Part shown: positions 15,868 through 25,486 of the stretch, piece after piece
Position numbering within the stretch: the first letter of the stretch is position 1
How the letters are laid out: each line of letters starts with the position of its first letter
Origin: Sphingomonas endolithica
GTDB taxonomy: Bacteria > Pseudomonadota > Alphaproteobacteria > Sphingomonadales > Sphingomonadaceae
Assembly: GCF_025231525.1 (NCBI RefSeq)
Contig: NZ_CP103057.1
Coordinates: 1,009,001 to 1,073,000 of the forward strand
Reading direction: 5' to 3'
Length of the DNA: 64,000 nucleotides
Translations under genes and position numbers: made by a program
The notes under the pieces: generated by a model
What the model was told of the DNA's origin: nothing
The model's input: only the letters and a program-made list of their open reading frames with translations
The model's database searches: none

Positions 15868-16631
15868 TGCGCATCCTGATCACCAACGACGATGGCTATC
15901 ACGCCCCCGGCCTCGAGGTATTGGAGGAGATCGCCGCCGCTTTCTCCGACGACATCTGGGTCGTCGCACCCGCCGAGGAGCAATCGGGCGCGGGCCATTC
16001 GCTGACGCTCAGCCGGCCCATCCGCGTGCGACAGCATGGCGAGAAGCGCTACGCCGTCGCCGGCACGCCGACCGATGCGGTGATGATGGCGCTGGCGCGG
16101 ATCATGAAGGATACGCCGCCAGACCTGATCCTGTCGGGCGTGAACCGCGGCGCGAACCTGGCCGAGGACGTGACCTATTCGGGCACCGTCTCGGCGGCGA
16201 TGGAGGGGGCGCTGGCCGGGGTCCGGTCGATCGCGCTCAGCCAGGTCTATGCGCGCGAAGGCATGGGCGACACCGTGCCGTTCGAGGCGGCAAGCGCGTG
16301 GGGGCAGCGCGTGCTGCGCCCGCTGATCGATGCGCCGCTCGCGGCACGCACGTTGGTCAACATCAATTTCCCCGCCGGGCCGGCCGATGCGGTGAAGGGG
16401 ATCCGCATCGCCAACCAGGGCCTGCGCGATTACGGGCGGCTGAAGGTGGATACGCGGCGCGATCCGCGCGGCTATGAATATCACTGGTTCTCGCTCGGGC
16501 CGGTCATCTCCACTCCGGCGCACGCGACCGATCTGGAGGCGGTGGCCGACGGCTATGTCGCGGTCACGCCGCTGCATCTCGACCTGACACATTACGAATC
16601 GGTCGATATGCTCGCGGCGGCCTATCACTGA
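15867..16631 (+). CDS. surE: 5'/3'-nucleotidase SurE
   Basis: The 254-residue protein begins [20 protein letters not shown], the SurE signature with the metal-binding NDD. VVAPAEEQSGAGHSLTL and LSGVNRGANLAEDVTYSGTVSAAMEGAL follow, which complete the divalent-metal active site. SurE dephosphorylates nucleoside monophosphates, and sometimes polyphosphate, under stress. Its start overlaps the serS stop by one base. The gene order serS-surE-nlpD-like lacks the pcm gene that lies between surE and nlpD in enterobacteria. Confidence 0.95.
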   Translation: MRILITNDDGYHAPGLEVLEEIAAAFSDDIWVVAPAEEQSGAGHSLTLSRPIRVRQHGEKRYAVAGTPTDAVMMALARIMKDTPPDLILSGVNRGANLAEDVTYSGTVSAAMEGALAGVRSIALSQVYAREGMGDTVPFEAASAWGQRVLRPLIDAPLAARTLVNINFPAGPADAVKGIRIANQGLRDYGRLKVDTRRDPRGYEYHWFSLGPVISTPAHATDLEAVADGYVAVTPLHLDLTHYESVDMLAAAYH

Positions 16632-16654
16632 GCCGTAACGGGAGGGGAACTGAC

Positions 16655-17704
16655 ATGAGGATCGCGTTGGCCGCCCTGCCGCTTCTGGCGGGGTGCATTC
16701 CCGGCGGCGGCGAGCGCCCTGCCCCAAGCCCATCCTACGATCGTCCCCAGCCCGTCCGGGCACCGACCGACAGCGGCTCCGACGAGGTGCAGACGCTGCC
16801 GAGCCCCCCGCCCGCCTGGCAGGCGCGGCCGGTGACCGCCGATGCGCAGACGATCGAGGCGAGCAGCTATGTCGTGCGACCGGGCGACACGCTGCGCGCG
16901 GTCGCCGATCGTACCGGCGCCGGATCGGAAGCGGTCGCGCGCGCCAACGGCCTGGTGCCGCCGTTCACGATCCGCGTTGGTCAGCGGCTGGAGATACCGG
17001 GCGGCCGCTATCACCTGGTGCGCTCCGGCGAGACCGGGATCGCCATCTCGCGCGCCTACGGCATCGATTGGTCGCGCATCGTCACCGCCAACGATTTGGC
17101 CGAACCCTATGTCCTGCGTGTCGGCATGCGCGTGCTGATCCCGGGCGTCACGCCGGGCCGGACCCGGCTGGAGGAGCGTGCGGCGGCGTTCAAGCTCGAT
17201 GTCGACGATCTGGTCACCGGCAGCAGCCCGGCGATCCTGGCGACGCAGCGCCCCGCCCAGCCGACCACGTCGCCACGGCGCGTGCTGTCCCCGACCACGC
17301 CGGTGGCGGAACCGGCACGGCTGCGCGGCGGGTTCATCTGGCCGGTGCAGGGGCGCGTGGTCGGCCAGTTTGGCCCTGGGGCAAGCGGCGAGAAGATCAA
17401 CGGCATCAAGATCGCGGTGCCGCTCGATACGCCGATCAAGGCCGCCGCCGATGGCGTGGTGGCCTATGCCGGCGACGAGATCGCAGCACTAGGCGGGTTG
17501 GTGATCATCAAGCATGGCGATGCGTGGACCACGGTATACGGCCATGCCAGCAAGCTGCTGGTGCAACGCGGCCAATCGGTGAAGCGCGGGCAGACGATCG
17601 CGATCTCGGGCGATTCCGGCTTTGCCGACCGGCCGGAGCTACATTTCGAACTGCGCAAGGGGCGCACGCCGGTAAACCCGATCCCGCAGCTTCCGTCTTC
17701 ATAG
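16655..17704 (+). CDS. NlpD-like LysM / M23-domain lipoprotein
   Basis: The 349-residue protein has a short lipobox (PLLAGC, C14). Two LysM modules follow, around residues 67-110 (SSYVVRPGDTLRAVADRTG) and 112-158 (HLVRSGETGIAISRAYGID). A proline-rich linker leads to a LytM/M23 domain (about 220-345, FIWPVQGRVVGQFGPG ... LHFELRKG). The HxxxD zinc motif of active endopeptidases is replaced: NGIKIAVPLD keeps no histidine. The domain is therefore probably a regulatory LytM, activating amidases at the septum as NlpD/EnvC do. GGAGGGG precedes the ATG. A perfect palindrome follows the gene. Confidence 0.83.
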   Translation: MRIALAALPLLAGCIPGGGERPAPSPSYDRPQPVRAPTDSGSDEVQTLPSPPPAWQARPVTADAQTIEASSYVVRPGDTLRAVADRTGAGSEAVARANGLVPPFTIRVGQRLEIPGGRYHLVRSGETGIAISRAYGIDWSRIVTANDLAEPYVLRVGMRVLIPGVTPGRTRLEERAAAFKLDVDDLVTGSSPAILATQRPAQPTTSPRRVLSPTTPVAEPARLRGGFIWPVQGRVVGQFGPGASGEKINGIKIAVPLDTPIKAAADGVVAYAGDEIAALGGLVIIKHGDAWTTVYGHASKLLVQRGQSVKRGQTIAISGDSGFADRPELHFELRKGRTPVNPIPQLPSS

Positions 17705-17720
17705 CGTTCACCACCACTTC

Positions 17721-17762
17721 TACCCACTTGTTCTCCCGCCTTTGCGGGAGAACAAGTGGGTA
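17721..17762. repeat. perfect 19-bp palindrome downstream of the nlpD-like gene
   Basis: The arm at 17721-17739 (TACCCACTTGTTCTCCCGC) is exactly reversed and complemented at 17744-17762, with loop CTTT. No T-run follows, so it is either a Rho-aided or mRNA-stabilising hairpin or another REP-like element. No second copy is seen in the window. Confidence 0.75.
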
Positions 17763-17857
17763 CAGGCTCACGCCGCATCATGCCGAGCAAGGTCAGGCTA
17801 TTGCGGAGCCTTAGGCGAGGTAGCGCAATCCGCTGGCCACATGCTAAGCGCGCGCGC

Positions 17858-19084
17858 ATGACCGAGCATAATTCCCTCCTCCTGCGCACGCTGGCGTCGC
17901 GCGGCTATATCCACCAGACGACCGATGCCGCCGCGCTCGACGCGCTGGCCACCAAGCAGGTCGTGCCCGGCTATATCGGCTTCGATCCGACCGCGCCGTC
18001 GCTGCATGTCGGCAGCCTGGTACAGATCATGCTGCTGCGCCGGCTGCAGCAGAGCGGGCACAAGCCGATCGTGTTGATGGGCGGGGGCACCGGCAAGATC
18101 GGCGATCCGAGCTTCAAGGACGAGGCACGCAAGCTGCTCGGCGAGGACGGGATCAAGGCGAACGTCGCGTCGATCCGCCGCATCTTCGAACGCTTCCTGA
18201 CGTTCGGCGACGGCCCGAGCGATGCGGTGATGGTGGACAATGCCGAGTGGCTCGACGCGCTCGAATACATCCCGTTCCTGCGGGACGTGGGGCAGCATTT
18301 CAGCGTCAACCGCATGCTGAGCTTCGATTCCGTCAAGCTCAGGCTCGACCGCGAACAGTCGCTGAGCTTCCTCGAATTCAACTACATGATCCTGCAGGCC
18401 TACGACTTCCTCGAACTGTCACGCCGTGCCGGGTGCCGGCTGCAGATGGGCGGCTCCGATCAATGGGGTAACATCGTCAACGGCATCGAATTGTCGCGCC
18501 GCATGGATGGGACGGAAGTCTACGGCATCACCACCCCGCTGATCACCACGGCAGACGGCGGCAAGATGGGCAAGACGATGTCGGGCGCCGTCTGGCTGCA
18601 CGAGGATCAGCTGCCGCACTTCGACTATTGGCAATTCTGGCGCAACACCGACGACCGCGATGTCGGTCGCTTCCTGCGGCTGTTCACCGATCTGCCGCTG
18701 GACGAGATCGCACGATTGGAAGCGCTGCCGGGCGCGGAGATCAACGAGGCGAAGAAGGTGCTGGCGAACGAAGCGACCGCGATGTGCCGCGGAACGGCGG
18801 CAGCGGCCGAAGCGGCGGAGACCGCGCGGCGGACGTTCGAGGAAGGATCGGCCGGCGGCGTGCTGCCGACCTTTGCCGTCGCGGGTGAGATCGGCGTGAT
18901 CGACGCGCTGATTGGGATCGGCTTCTGCGCATCCAGAGGCGAGGCGCGGCGACTGATCCAGGGTGGCGGCGCCAGGGTGGCGGGCGAGAAGGTGACGAGC
19001 GAGGCCATGACGATCACCGTCGGCGACACCCCGGTGGCGATCGCTGCGGGAAAGAAGCACCACGGCCTGCTGATCCGCGGCTGA
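17858..19084 (+). CDS. tyrS: tyrosyl-tRNA synthetase
   Basis: The 408-residue class I synthetase shows the HIGH-equivalent [13 protein letters not shown] (around residue 45) and [17 protein letters not shown] for substrate recognition. The KMSKS loop is in the form [12 protein letters not shown]-terminal S4 RNA-binding domain ([21 protein letters not shown]) completes it. The start at the ATG at 17858 gives [19 protein letters not shown], the normal bacterial N terminus. No strong Shine-Dalgarno is visible. Confidence 0.96.
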   Translation: MTEHNSLLLRTLASRGYIHQTTDAAALDALATKQVVPGYIGFDPTAPSLHVGSLVQIMLLRRLQQSGHKPIVLMGGGTGKIGDPSFKDEARKLLGEDGIKANVASIRRIFERFLTFGDGPSDAVMVDNAEWLDALEYIPFLRDVGQHFSVNRMLSFDSVKLRLDREQSLSFLEFNYMILQAYDFLELSRRAGCRLQMGGSDQWGNIVNGIELSRRMDGTEVYGITTPLITTADGGKMGKTMSGAVWLHEDQLPHFDYWQFWRNTDDRDVGRFLRLFTDLPLDEIARLEALPGAEINEAKKVLANEATAMCRGTAAAAEAAETARRTFEEGSAGGVLPTFAVAGEIGVIDALIGIGFCASRGEARRLIQGGGARVAGEKVTSEAMTITVGDTPVAIAAGKKHHGLLIRG

Positions 19085-19182
19085 CGGCCGGCTTCCTTAA
19101 CAAGCAAGTAAGCACGTTCCTTGCCGCCGGCTTTACGCGGGTGCCATAGCCCAGGGTCAGCGTCACCGTGGGGGATACCATT

Positions 19183-19500
19183 ATGGCTACCGGCAACATC
19201 GCCTATGCGGATCATCGCATGCTGGCCCGCGACGAAGTCGATTACCGGGTGCGCGCCTTTGGGCCGGATGCGCGCGAATTGTCGCTGCTGATCGTCAACA
19301 TTTCCGCGCGAGGCCTGATGGCGCGCTGCGAACGCGACCTGGAAGTCGGGTCGCGGCTGCGTGTGCCGCTGCCGGTCGTCGGCGTCGTCGCGGCGGAAGT
19401 GCGCTGGGCGCTGGGCGGCCGCATCGGTTGCGAACTGGATGCGGCGATCGAGCTTGCCGACTATTACGAACTGCTCGCCCGGATGGTGCGCGGGAACTAA
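19183..19500 (+). CDS. PilZ domain protein
   Basis: The 105-residue single-domain protein has RDEVDYRVRAFG, then LLIVNISARGLMARCERDLEVGSRLRVPLP, containing an NxSxxG-type motif (N-I-S-A-R-G). VRWALGGRIGCEL follows as the final strand, the standard PilZ order. It probably binds c-di-GMP, although the first arginine motif is minimal. The ATG at 19183 is preferred to the GTG at 19168. Its stop overlaps the convergent recG stop by 4 bp. Confidence 0.75.
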   Translation: MATGNIAYADHRMLARDEVDYRVRAFGPDARELSLLIVNISARGLMARCERDLEVGSRLRVPLPVVGVVAAEVRWALGGRIGCELDAAIELADYYELLARMVRGN

Positions 19501-21557
19501 CCCGAGCGCAGCAAGGCAACGCCTGCTTCGCGCTCGAACAGATACAGCGCGGTGCGAGCCGCCTGCCCACGCGGCCCGTCCAGCCCGCCATCGCGATCGA
19601 TCAACAGGCGCGCATCGTCGGTGGCGATCGGCAGCAATTCGGTCAGCATTTCAGGGCTGGCGATGCGAAACGCCGCCTCGCCCGATTGCTTGGTGCCGAG
19701 CAGTTCGCCCGCCCCGCGCAGCCGCAGATCTTCTTCGGCTATACGGAAGCCATCATTGGTTTCGCGCATCAAGGCGAGGCGCGCGCGCGACGTTTCGCTC
19801 AGGCCGTTGCCGCGGATCAGCAGGCAGTTCGACTTGCCCGAGCCGCGCCCGACGCGCCCCCGCAACTGGTGGAGTTGGGCGAGGCCGAAACGATCCGCCG
19901 CCTCGATCACGATCAGCGTTGCGTTGGGCACATCGACCCCGACTTCGATCACCGTGGTCGCCACAAGCACGCCAATGCGCCCGGCGGCGAACTCGGCCAT
20001 CACTGCATCCTTCTCCGGCCCCTTCATCCGGCCGTGCACCAATCCCACACGATCGCCGAACCGCGCGCGCAGCGTTTCCGCGCGGTCCTCTGCAGCAGCG
20101 AGATCGCTCTTGGCGCTTTCCTCGACCAACGGGCACACCCAATAAGCCTGGGCGCCATCGGACAAATGCCGGGCGAGTGCCTCAACCATGTCGGGCAAGC
20201 GATCCTCAGAGATCACCCGTGTCTCGATCGGCTGGCGGCCGGGGGGCATTTCATCGAGCATGCTGACGTCCATCTCGCCATAATTGGCCAGCGTCAGCGT
20301 GCGCGGGATCGGCGTGGCGGTCATCGCCAGCAGATGCGGCGCGGCGCGCGCCTTGGCTTGCAGCATCATGCGCTGCGCGACGCCGAAACGGTGCTGCTCG
20401 TCGACCACGACGAGGCCGAGATCCTTGTACGTCACCGTGTCCTGGAAGATGGCGTGCGTGCCGATCAGGATATGGATCGCTCCCGACGCCAGCCCCATCA
20501 GCGTCGCTTCGCGCACCTTGCCCTTGTCGCGCCCGGTTAGGATCGCGATCTCGACAGGCAGCCCGGCGAGCTGGCGGCGCAGCGTTTCGTAATGCTGGCG
20601 CGCGAGGATCTCGGTCGGGGCAAGCAAGGCTCCTTGCGCGCCGGCCTCGACCGCCATCAGCAGCGCCATCGCCGCGACCAATGTCTTGCCCGACCCGACA
20701 TCACCCTGCAGCAGGCGCAGCATCGGCTGCTCCTGCGCGAGATCGCCCTCGACCTCGCGCACCGTACGCGCCTGTGCGCCGGTGAGTTGATAGGGCAGCT
20801 TCAAGGCATCGCGCAGGCGGCCGTCGCCGGCCAGCGCCCTGCCCCGCCTGGCCCGCGACGATTGCCGCACCAGCGTCAGCGCGAGCTGATTGGCGAACAC
20901 CTCGTCATAGGCCAGCCGTTCGCGCGCCATGGCATCCGACGAATTGGCATGGATGCGGACCAGCGCCTCGCGCCATGTCGGCCAGCCGCGCTTGGCCAGC
21001 AGGCCGGGCTCAATCCATTCGGGCAGATCGGGCGCACGCTCCAGCGCCTGCTCGACCAGCTGCCCCATGCGCCGCGAGGTAATGCCTTCCGACAGCGGGT
21101 AGATCGACTCGCGCGTCGCCACGTCAGGCGCCTCTTCCAGCGGCAGGCAATAATCGGGATGCACGATCTGCAGCTCTTGCCCGTACATCTCCAGCCGCCC
21201 CGACACGCGGCGCTGCTCCCCAATCGGCGCCAGCTTCTTCGCCCAGCCGGGTTGGCCGCCAAAATAGACCAGGCTGACAAAGTTGCCGAGCGCATCACTC
21301 GCCTGCACGCGCGTCGGCCCGCGGCCATTGCCCGAGCGATAGCTTTGCGCGGTCAGCGTGATGGCGATGGTGCGTCCGGCATCGGCCATGTCCAGCTCGG
21401 TACGCGGCACCCGGTCGATCCAGCCGGTCGGCAGATGGAAGGCGATATCGATGATCCGCGCGAGCCCCAGCCGATCGAGCGGCTTGGCCAGCCCCGGGCC
21501 GATGCCCTTCAGCGCCGTGACTTCGGCGAACAATGGATTGAGGATATCGGGTCGCAT
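19497..21557 (-). CDS. recG: ATP-dependent DNA helicase RecG
   Basis: The 686-residue protein has an N-terminal wedge/OB domain starting LFAEVTALKGIGPGLAKPL. Superfamily 2 helicase motifs follow: LLQGDVGSGKTLVAAMALLMA (Walker A), VVVDEQHRFGVAQRMML (the DEQH box of RecG), MTATPIPRTL, VLVATTVIEVGVDVPNATLIVIE and QLHQLRGRVGRG. RecG remodels stalled forks and branches Holliday junctions. The ATG at 21557 gives an N terminus that matches the family; upstream in-frame codons would overlap sdhE. It is divergent from sdhE with a 72-bp gap. Confidence 0.96.
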   Translation of the reverse strand: MRPDILNPLFAEVTALKGIGPGLAKPLDRLGLARIIDIAFHLPTGWIDRVPRTELDMADAGRTIAITLTAQSYRSGNGRGPTRVQASDALGNFVSLVYFGGQPGWAKKLAPIGEQRRVSGRLEMYGQELQIVHPDYCLPLEEAPDVATRESIYPLSEGITSRRMGQLVEQALERAPDLPEWIEPGLLAKRGWPTWREALVRIHANSSDAMARERLAYDEVFANQLALTLVRQSSRARRGRALAGDGRLRDALKLPYQLTGAQARTVREVEGDLAQEQPMLRLLQGDVGSGKTLVAAMALLMAVEAGAQGALLAPTEILARQHYETLRRQLAGLPVEIAILTGRDKGKVREATLMGLASGAIHILIGTHAIFQDTVTYKDLGLVVVDEQHRFGVAQRMMLQAKARAAPHLLAMTATPIPRTLTLANYGEMDVSMLDEMPPGRQPIETRVISEDRLPDMVEALARHLSDGAQAYWVCPLVEESAKSDLAAAEDRAETLRARFGDRVGLVHGRMKGPEKDAVMAEFAAGRIGVLVATTVIEVGVDVPNATLIVIEAADRFGLAQLHQLRGRVGRGSGKSNCLLIRGNGLSETSRARLALMRETNDGFRIAEEDLRLRGAGELLGTKQSGEAAFRIASPEMLTELLPIATDDARLLIDRDGGLDGPRGQAARTALYLFEREAGVALLRSG

Positions 21558-21629
21558 GACTATCTGGGTCTCTACAGTCCCCCGACAGTCGCCGCTAGCG
21601 CCTGCCGGGCAATCGTCGTTGGAGTAAGC

Positions 21630-21896
21630 ATGGATCGCGAGACACGTCTGAAACGCCTGCATTTCCGCGCGCACCATCGCGGCGTGAAGGAAGCCGATCT
21701 GCTGATCGGCGGGTTCTTCGACGCGCATGGCCGCGGCTGGGACGAGGCGGAGATGGTGCTGTTCGAGGAACTGCTCGAGGAGCAGGACGTGGACATCATG
21801 GCCTGGGCGATCGGCACGGCGGTGGCACCCGAGCGGTATCAGGGCTCAATCGTGACCGCGCTCAAGACGCTGGATTACGTGCCGATCGCGACCTAA
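21630..21896 (+). CDS. sdhE: FAD assembly factor SdhE
   Basis: The 88-residue protein contains LKRLHFRAHHRGVKEADLLIGGFF, which holds the conserved RGxxE motif. FEELLEEQDVDIMAWAIG follows. This is the compact five-helix SdhE/Sdh5 family (DUF339), which helps attach FAD covalently to succinate dehydrogenase flavoprotein. It sits between recG and mfd. A TGGAG ribosome site lies 6-7 bases before the ATG. Confidence 0.92.
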   Translation: MDRETRLKRLHFRAHHRGVKEADLLIGGFFDAHGRGWDEAEMVLFEELLEEQDVDIMAWAIGTAVAPERYQGSIVTALKTLDYVPIAT

Positions 21897-21910
21897 CTCC
21901 AAAGCACCCC

Positions 21911-21998
21911 GTCACCCCGGACTTGTTCCGGGGTCCACTCCTCCGTTCACGCCGCATCCATTGTGGCACGGTGGACCCCGGAACAAGTCCGGGGTGAC
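21911..21998. repeat. long palindromic element, family B copy 1
   Basis: The left arm GTCACCCCGGACTTGTTCCG plus GGGTCCAC and the right arm GTGGACCCCGGAACAAGTCC plus GGGGTGAC are exact reverse complements (28 bp), enclosing about 32 bases. A second copy with the same arms lies at 49081-49186. It sits directly between sdhE and mfd, ending 27 bp before the mfd start. Confidence 0.85.
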
Positions 21999-22025
21999 GG
22001 ATGGGTGGACGAACATGGAAACCGA

Positions 22026-25000
22026 ATGCCCGATCTGAAGAAAATCCTCGCCGCCAAGCGCCCGCTAACCCTCGCCGGCGTCCCCACCGGGTTCGAGCCA
22101 TGGCTGCTCACCGATCTCGCCCGCGCCGCGCCCGCCCGCGCCGTCTTCATCGCGCCGGACGAGGTGGCGATGCGCGCCATCTCCGCCACCGCACAGGTGT
22201 TCGCGCCTGAATTGAAGGTACTGACCTTCCCAGCCTGGGATTGCCTGCCGTACGATCGCGCCAGCCCGACGCTCAACGTCATGGCGGAGCGCATGGCGAC
22301 ATTGCACCGCCTCCAGCAGCGCCCCACGAAACCACAACTGCTCGTCACCACCGCCAACGCAGCCGCGCAGCGCACGTTGACGCCGTTCCGCATCCGCCAG
22401 CTCGTCACCACGCTCGCCCCCAAGGCACGGATCGATCGCGACAAGCTCGCCACGATGCTCCAGGCCAACGGCTATGTGCGCGTCGAGACGGTGGCGGATT
22501 CCGGCGAGTTCGCGGTGCGCGGCGGCCTGGTCGATCTGTTCCCGAGCGGCGAGGACCATGCGCTCAGGCTCGATTTCTTCGGCGACGAGATCGAATCCGT
22601 CCGCACCTTCGATCCGCAGGACCAGCGCACCACCGGCCGCGTCGAGGGCTTCACGCTGCTGCCGGCGTCGGAGACGCTGCTCGACGAGGACAGCATCAAG
22701 CGCTTCCGTAGCCGCTACCGCGAGCGCTTCGGCGCCACCGCGACCGGCGATCCGCTGTACCAGGCGATCAGCGAGGGCCGGCGGCTGGCGGGGATGGAGC
22801 ATTGGCTGCCGTTGTTCGAGGACAAGATGGCGACGTTGTTCGACCATCTCGGCGACGGCGCGGTCGTGCTGCGCGACGGCGGCGTGATCGCCGCGGCGGA
22901 GCAGCGCTTCGAGGCGATCACCGATTATCACGCCAACCGCGTCAAGGCGCAGGTCAGCGATCCCGGCAGCTATCGTCCGTTGCCGGCGGATGCCTTGTAC
23001 CTGACCGCCAAGGAGTTCGCCGAACGCGCGGACGCAATCCCGACACACCAGACCTCGCAATTCCACGAACCGGAATCGGCGACGGTGCTCGATTTCAACG
23101 TCGATGGGCCGCGCGATTTCGGCGCGGAGCGCTCCGCGGGGGCGAACGTGTACGAGGCGGTGGTGCATCACCTGCGCACCGTGCAGCGCGACGGCAAGAA
23201 GCCGATCCTGGCGAGCTATTCGATCGGCGCGCGCGAACGGCTCGCCTCGCTGCTGGCGGATCACGGCCTGAACGGCGGGGTCAAGGTCGATACGTGGCAA
23301 GAGGCCTTGGGCGTCGGCAGCAAGAGCGTCGCCCTGCTCGTCCTGCAGCTCGATCACGGCTTCGCTACCCCGGACGTCGCGCTCTTGACCGAGCAGGACA
23401 TGCTCGGCGACCGCCTCGTGCGCCGCAAGAAGCGCAAGAAATCGGCCGACGCGTTCCTTGCCGAGCTGGCGATGCTCACGCCGGGCGATCTTGTCGTCCA
23501 TGCCGATCATGGTATCGGCCGCTACGAAGGCCTGACCTCGATCCCGGTCGGGCAGAGCCCGCACGATTGCGTCGCTTTGACGTATGCCGGCGGCGACAAG
23601 CTCTTCGTGCCGGTCGAGAATCTCGAAGTGCTGTCACGCTACGGCTCGGACAGCGACGGGGCGAGCCTCGATCGTCTCGGCGGCGAGGCGTGGCAACGCC
23701 GCAAGTCGAAGATGAAGGAGCGGATCCGCGAGATCGCCGGCGAGCTGATCGCCACCGCCGCGGAACGCGCGACGCGCTCGGCGGACGTGATCGAGGCGGA
23801 TAGCAGCTATACGCAGTTCGTCGATCGCTTCCCGTACGAGGAAACCGAGGACCAGGACCGCGCGATCAACGACGTGCTCGGCGACCTGACCAAGGGCACG
23901 CCGATGGACCGGCTGGTGGTCGGTGATGTCGGCTTCGGCAAGACCGAGGTCGCGTTGCGCGCGGCGTTCGCCGCGGCGATGGGCGGGCTGCAGGTGGCGA
24001 TCGTCTGCCCCACTACCCTGCTCGCGCGGCAGCACTTCAACAATTTCACCGCGCGGTTCGAAGGCTTCCCGATCAATGTCGGGCGGCTGTCGCGGCTCGT
24101 GCCAGCGGCGGAAGCCAAGGCGACCAAGGAGAAGCTCGCCGACGGCCAGATGGACGTCGTCGTCGGCACGCACGCGATCCTCGCCAAGTCGATCGACTTC
24201 AAGCGGCTCGGCCTGGTGGTGGTCGACGAGGAGCAGCGCTTCGGCGTGACGCACAAGGAGCGGCTCAAGTCGCTCAAGACCGACGTCCACGTGCTGACGC
24301 TCACCGCGACGCCGATCCCGCGCACGCTGCAGATGGCGATGTCGGGCCTGCGCGAATTGTCGGTGATCCAGACGCCACCGGTCGATCGCCTTGCGGTGCG
24401 CACGTACATCATGCCGTGGGATCCGGTGGTGCTGCGCGAGGCGCTGTTGCGCGAACATTATCGCGGCGGGCAGAGCTTCTTCGTCACGCCGCGCGTCGCC
24501 GATGTCGAGGAAATCGAGGCGTTCATGCGCGACCACGTGCCGGAAGTGCGCGCGGTCGTCGCGCACGGCCAGATGTCCGCGACCGAGGTCGAGGAGCGCA
24601 TGTCGGCCTTTTACGACAAGAAGTTCGAGGTGCTGATCTCCACCACGATCGTCGAGAGCGGGCTCGATATTCCGAGCGCCAACACGATGATCATCCACCG
24701 CGCCGACCGTTTCGGCCTCGCACAGCTCTATCAGCTGCGCGGGCGCGTTGGGCGGGCGAAGACGCGCGCCTATGCGTACCTCACGACGCCGCCGAACCGC
24801 ATCGTCACCGAGACGGCGGAGAAGAGGCTGAAAGTGTTGTCCGATCTCGACAGCCTCGGTGCCGGGTTCCAGCTGGCGAGCCACGATCTCGACATTCGCG
24901 GCGCGGGCAATCTGCTCGGCGACGAGCAGTCCGGGCATATCAAGGAGGTCGGCTACGAACTCTACCAGTCGATGCTGGAAGAGGCGATCATGGAGGCAAA

Positions 25001-25478
25001 GGCCGGCGGCCAGCGGCTACGCCCGAAGGATTTCAGCCCGCAGATCACGGTCGATGCACCGATCCTCATTCCCGAGGATTACGTGCCCGATCTCGACCTG
25101 CGCATGGGCCTGTATCGCCGCCTCAACGACGTCGAGGACCAGGACGGCGTGGAGGCGTTCGCCGCCGAGATGATCGATCGCTTCGGCCCGCTGCCGAGCG
25201 CGACGGAGAATCTGATCCGCATCATCGAGATCAAGATGCACGCCAAGCGCGCGTGCGTGTCGAAGATCGACGTCGGGCCGAAGGGGGCGTTGGTGACGTT
25301 CCAGAACGACACGCCGCCCAATATCGAAGGGTTGCTGGCGTGGGTCGGCAAGCTCGACGGCGTCGCGCGGCTGCGGCCGGACAGCAAGCTGGTGGTGACG
25401 CGCAGCTGGGCCGATCCCAAGGCACGCCTGCACGGCGCGCTGCAACTGGCGAAGGGACTGGCGCGGGCGGCGGGGTAA
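22026..25478 (+). CDS. mfd: transcription-repair coupling factor
   Basis: The 1150-residue protein has the full Mfd order. A UvrB-homology module (about residues 1-330, VLTFPAWDCLPYDRASP, GGLVDLFPSG) is followed by the RNA-polymerase-interacting domain (near 485-550, TPGDLVVHADHGIGRYEGL). RecG-like helicase motifs come next: RLVVGDVGFGKTEVALRAA, VVVDEEQRFGVTHKERLK, TATPIPRTLQMAMSG and QLYQLRGRVGRAKTRAYAYL. The C-terminal TRCF domain (about 1000-1100) closes it. It removes stalled polymerase and recruits UvrA. The start at 22026 is used because earlier in-frame codons translate the palindrome at 21911-21998. Confidence 0.97.
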   Translation: MPDLKKILAAKRPLTLAGVPTGFEPWLLTDLARAAPARAVFIAPDEVAMRAISATAQVFAPELKVLTFPAWDCLPYDRASPTLNVMAERMATLHRLQQRPTKPQLLVTTANAAAQRTLTPFRIRQLVTTLAPKARIDRDKLATMLQANGYVRVETVADSGEFAVRGGLVDLFPSGEDHALRLDFFGDEIESVRTFDPQDQRTTGRVEGFTLLPASETLLDEDSIKRFRSRYRERFGATATGDPLYQAISEGRRLAGMEHWLPLFEDKMATLFDHLGDGAVVLRDGGVIAAAEQRFEAITDYHANRVKAQVSDPGSYRPLPADALYLTAKEFAERADAIPTHQTSQFHEPESATVLDFNVDGPRDFGAERSAGANVYEAVVHHLRTVQRDGKKPILASYSIGARERLASLLADHGLNGGVKVDTWQEALGVGSKSVALLVLQLDHGFATPDVALLTEQDMLGDRLVRRKKRKKSADAFLAELAMLTPGDLVVHADHGIGRYEGLTSIPVGQSPHDCVALTYAGGDKLFVPVENLEVLSRYGSDSDGASLDRLGGEAWQRRKSKMKERIREIAGELIATAAERATRSADVIEADSSYTQFVDRFPYEETEDQDRAINDVLGDLTKGTPMDRLVVGDVGFGKTEVALRAAFAAAMGGLQVAIVCPTTLLARQHFNNFTARFEGFPINVGRLSRLVPAAEAKATKEKLADGQMDVVVGTHAILAKSIDFKRLGLVVVDEEQRFGVTHKERLKSLKTDVHVLTLTATPIPRTLQMAMSGLRELSVIQTPPVDRLAVRTYIMPWDPVVLREALLREHYRGGQSFFVTPRVADVEEIEAFMRDHVPEVRAVVAHGQMSATEVEERMSAFYDKKFEVLISTTIVESGLDIPSANTMIIHRADRFGLAQLYQLRGRVGRAKTRAYAYLTTPPNRIVTETAEKRLKVLSDLDSLGAGFQLASHDLDIRGAGNLLGDEQSGHIKEVGYELYQSMLEEAIMEAKAGGQRLRPKDFSPQITVDAPILIPEDYVPDLDLRMGLYRRLNDVEDQDGVEAFAAEMIDRFGPLPSATENLIRIIEIKMHAKRACVSKIDVGPKGALVTFQNDTPPNIEGLLAWVGKLDGVARLRPDSKLVVTRSWADPKARLHGALQLAKGLARAAG

Positions 25479-25486
25479 TCCCACAC

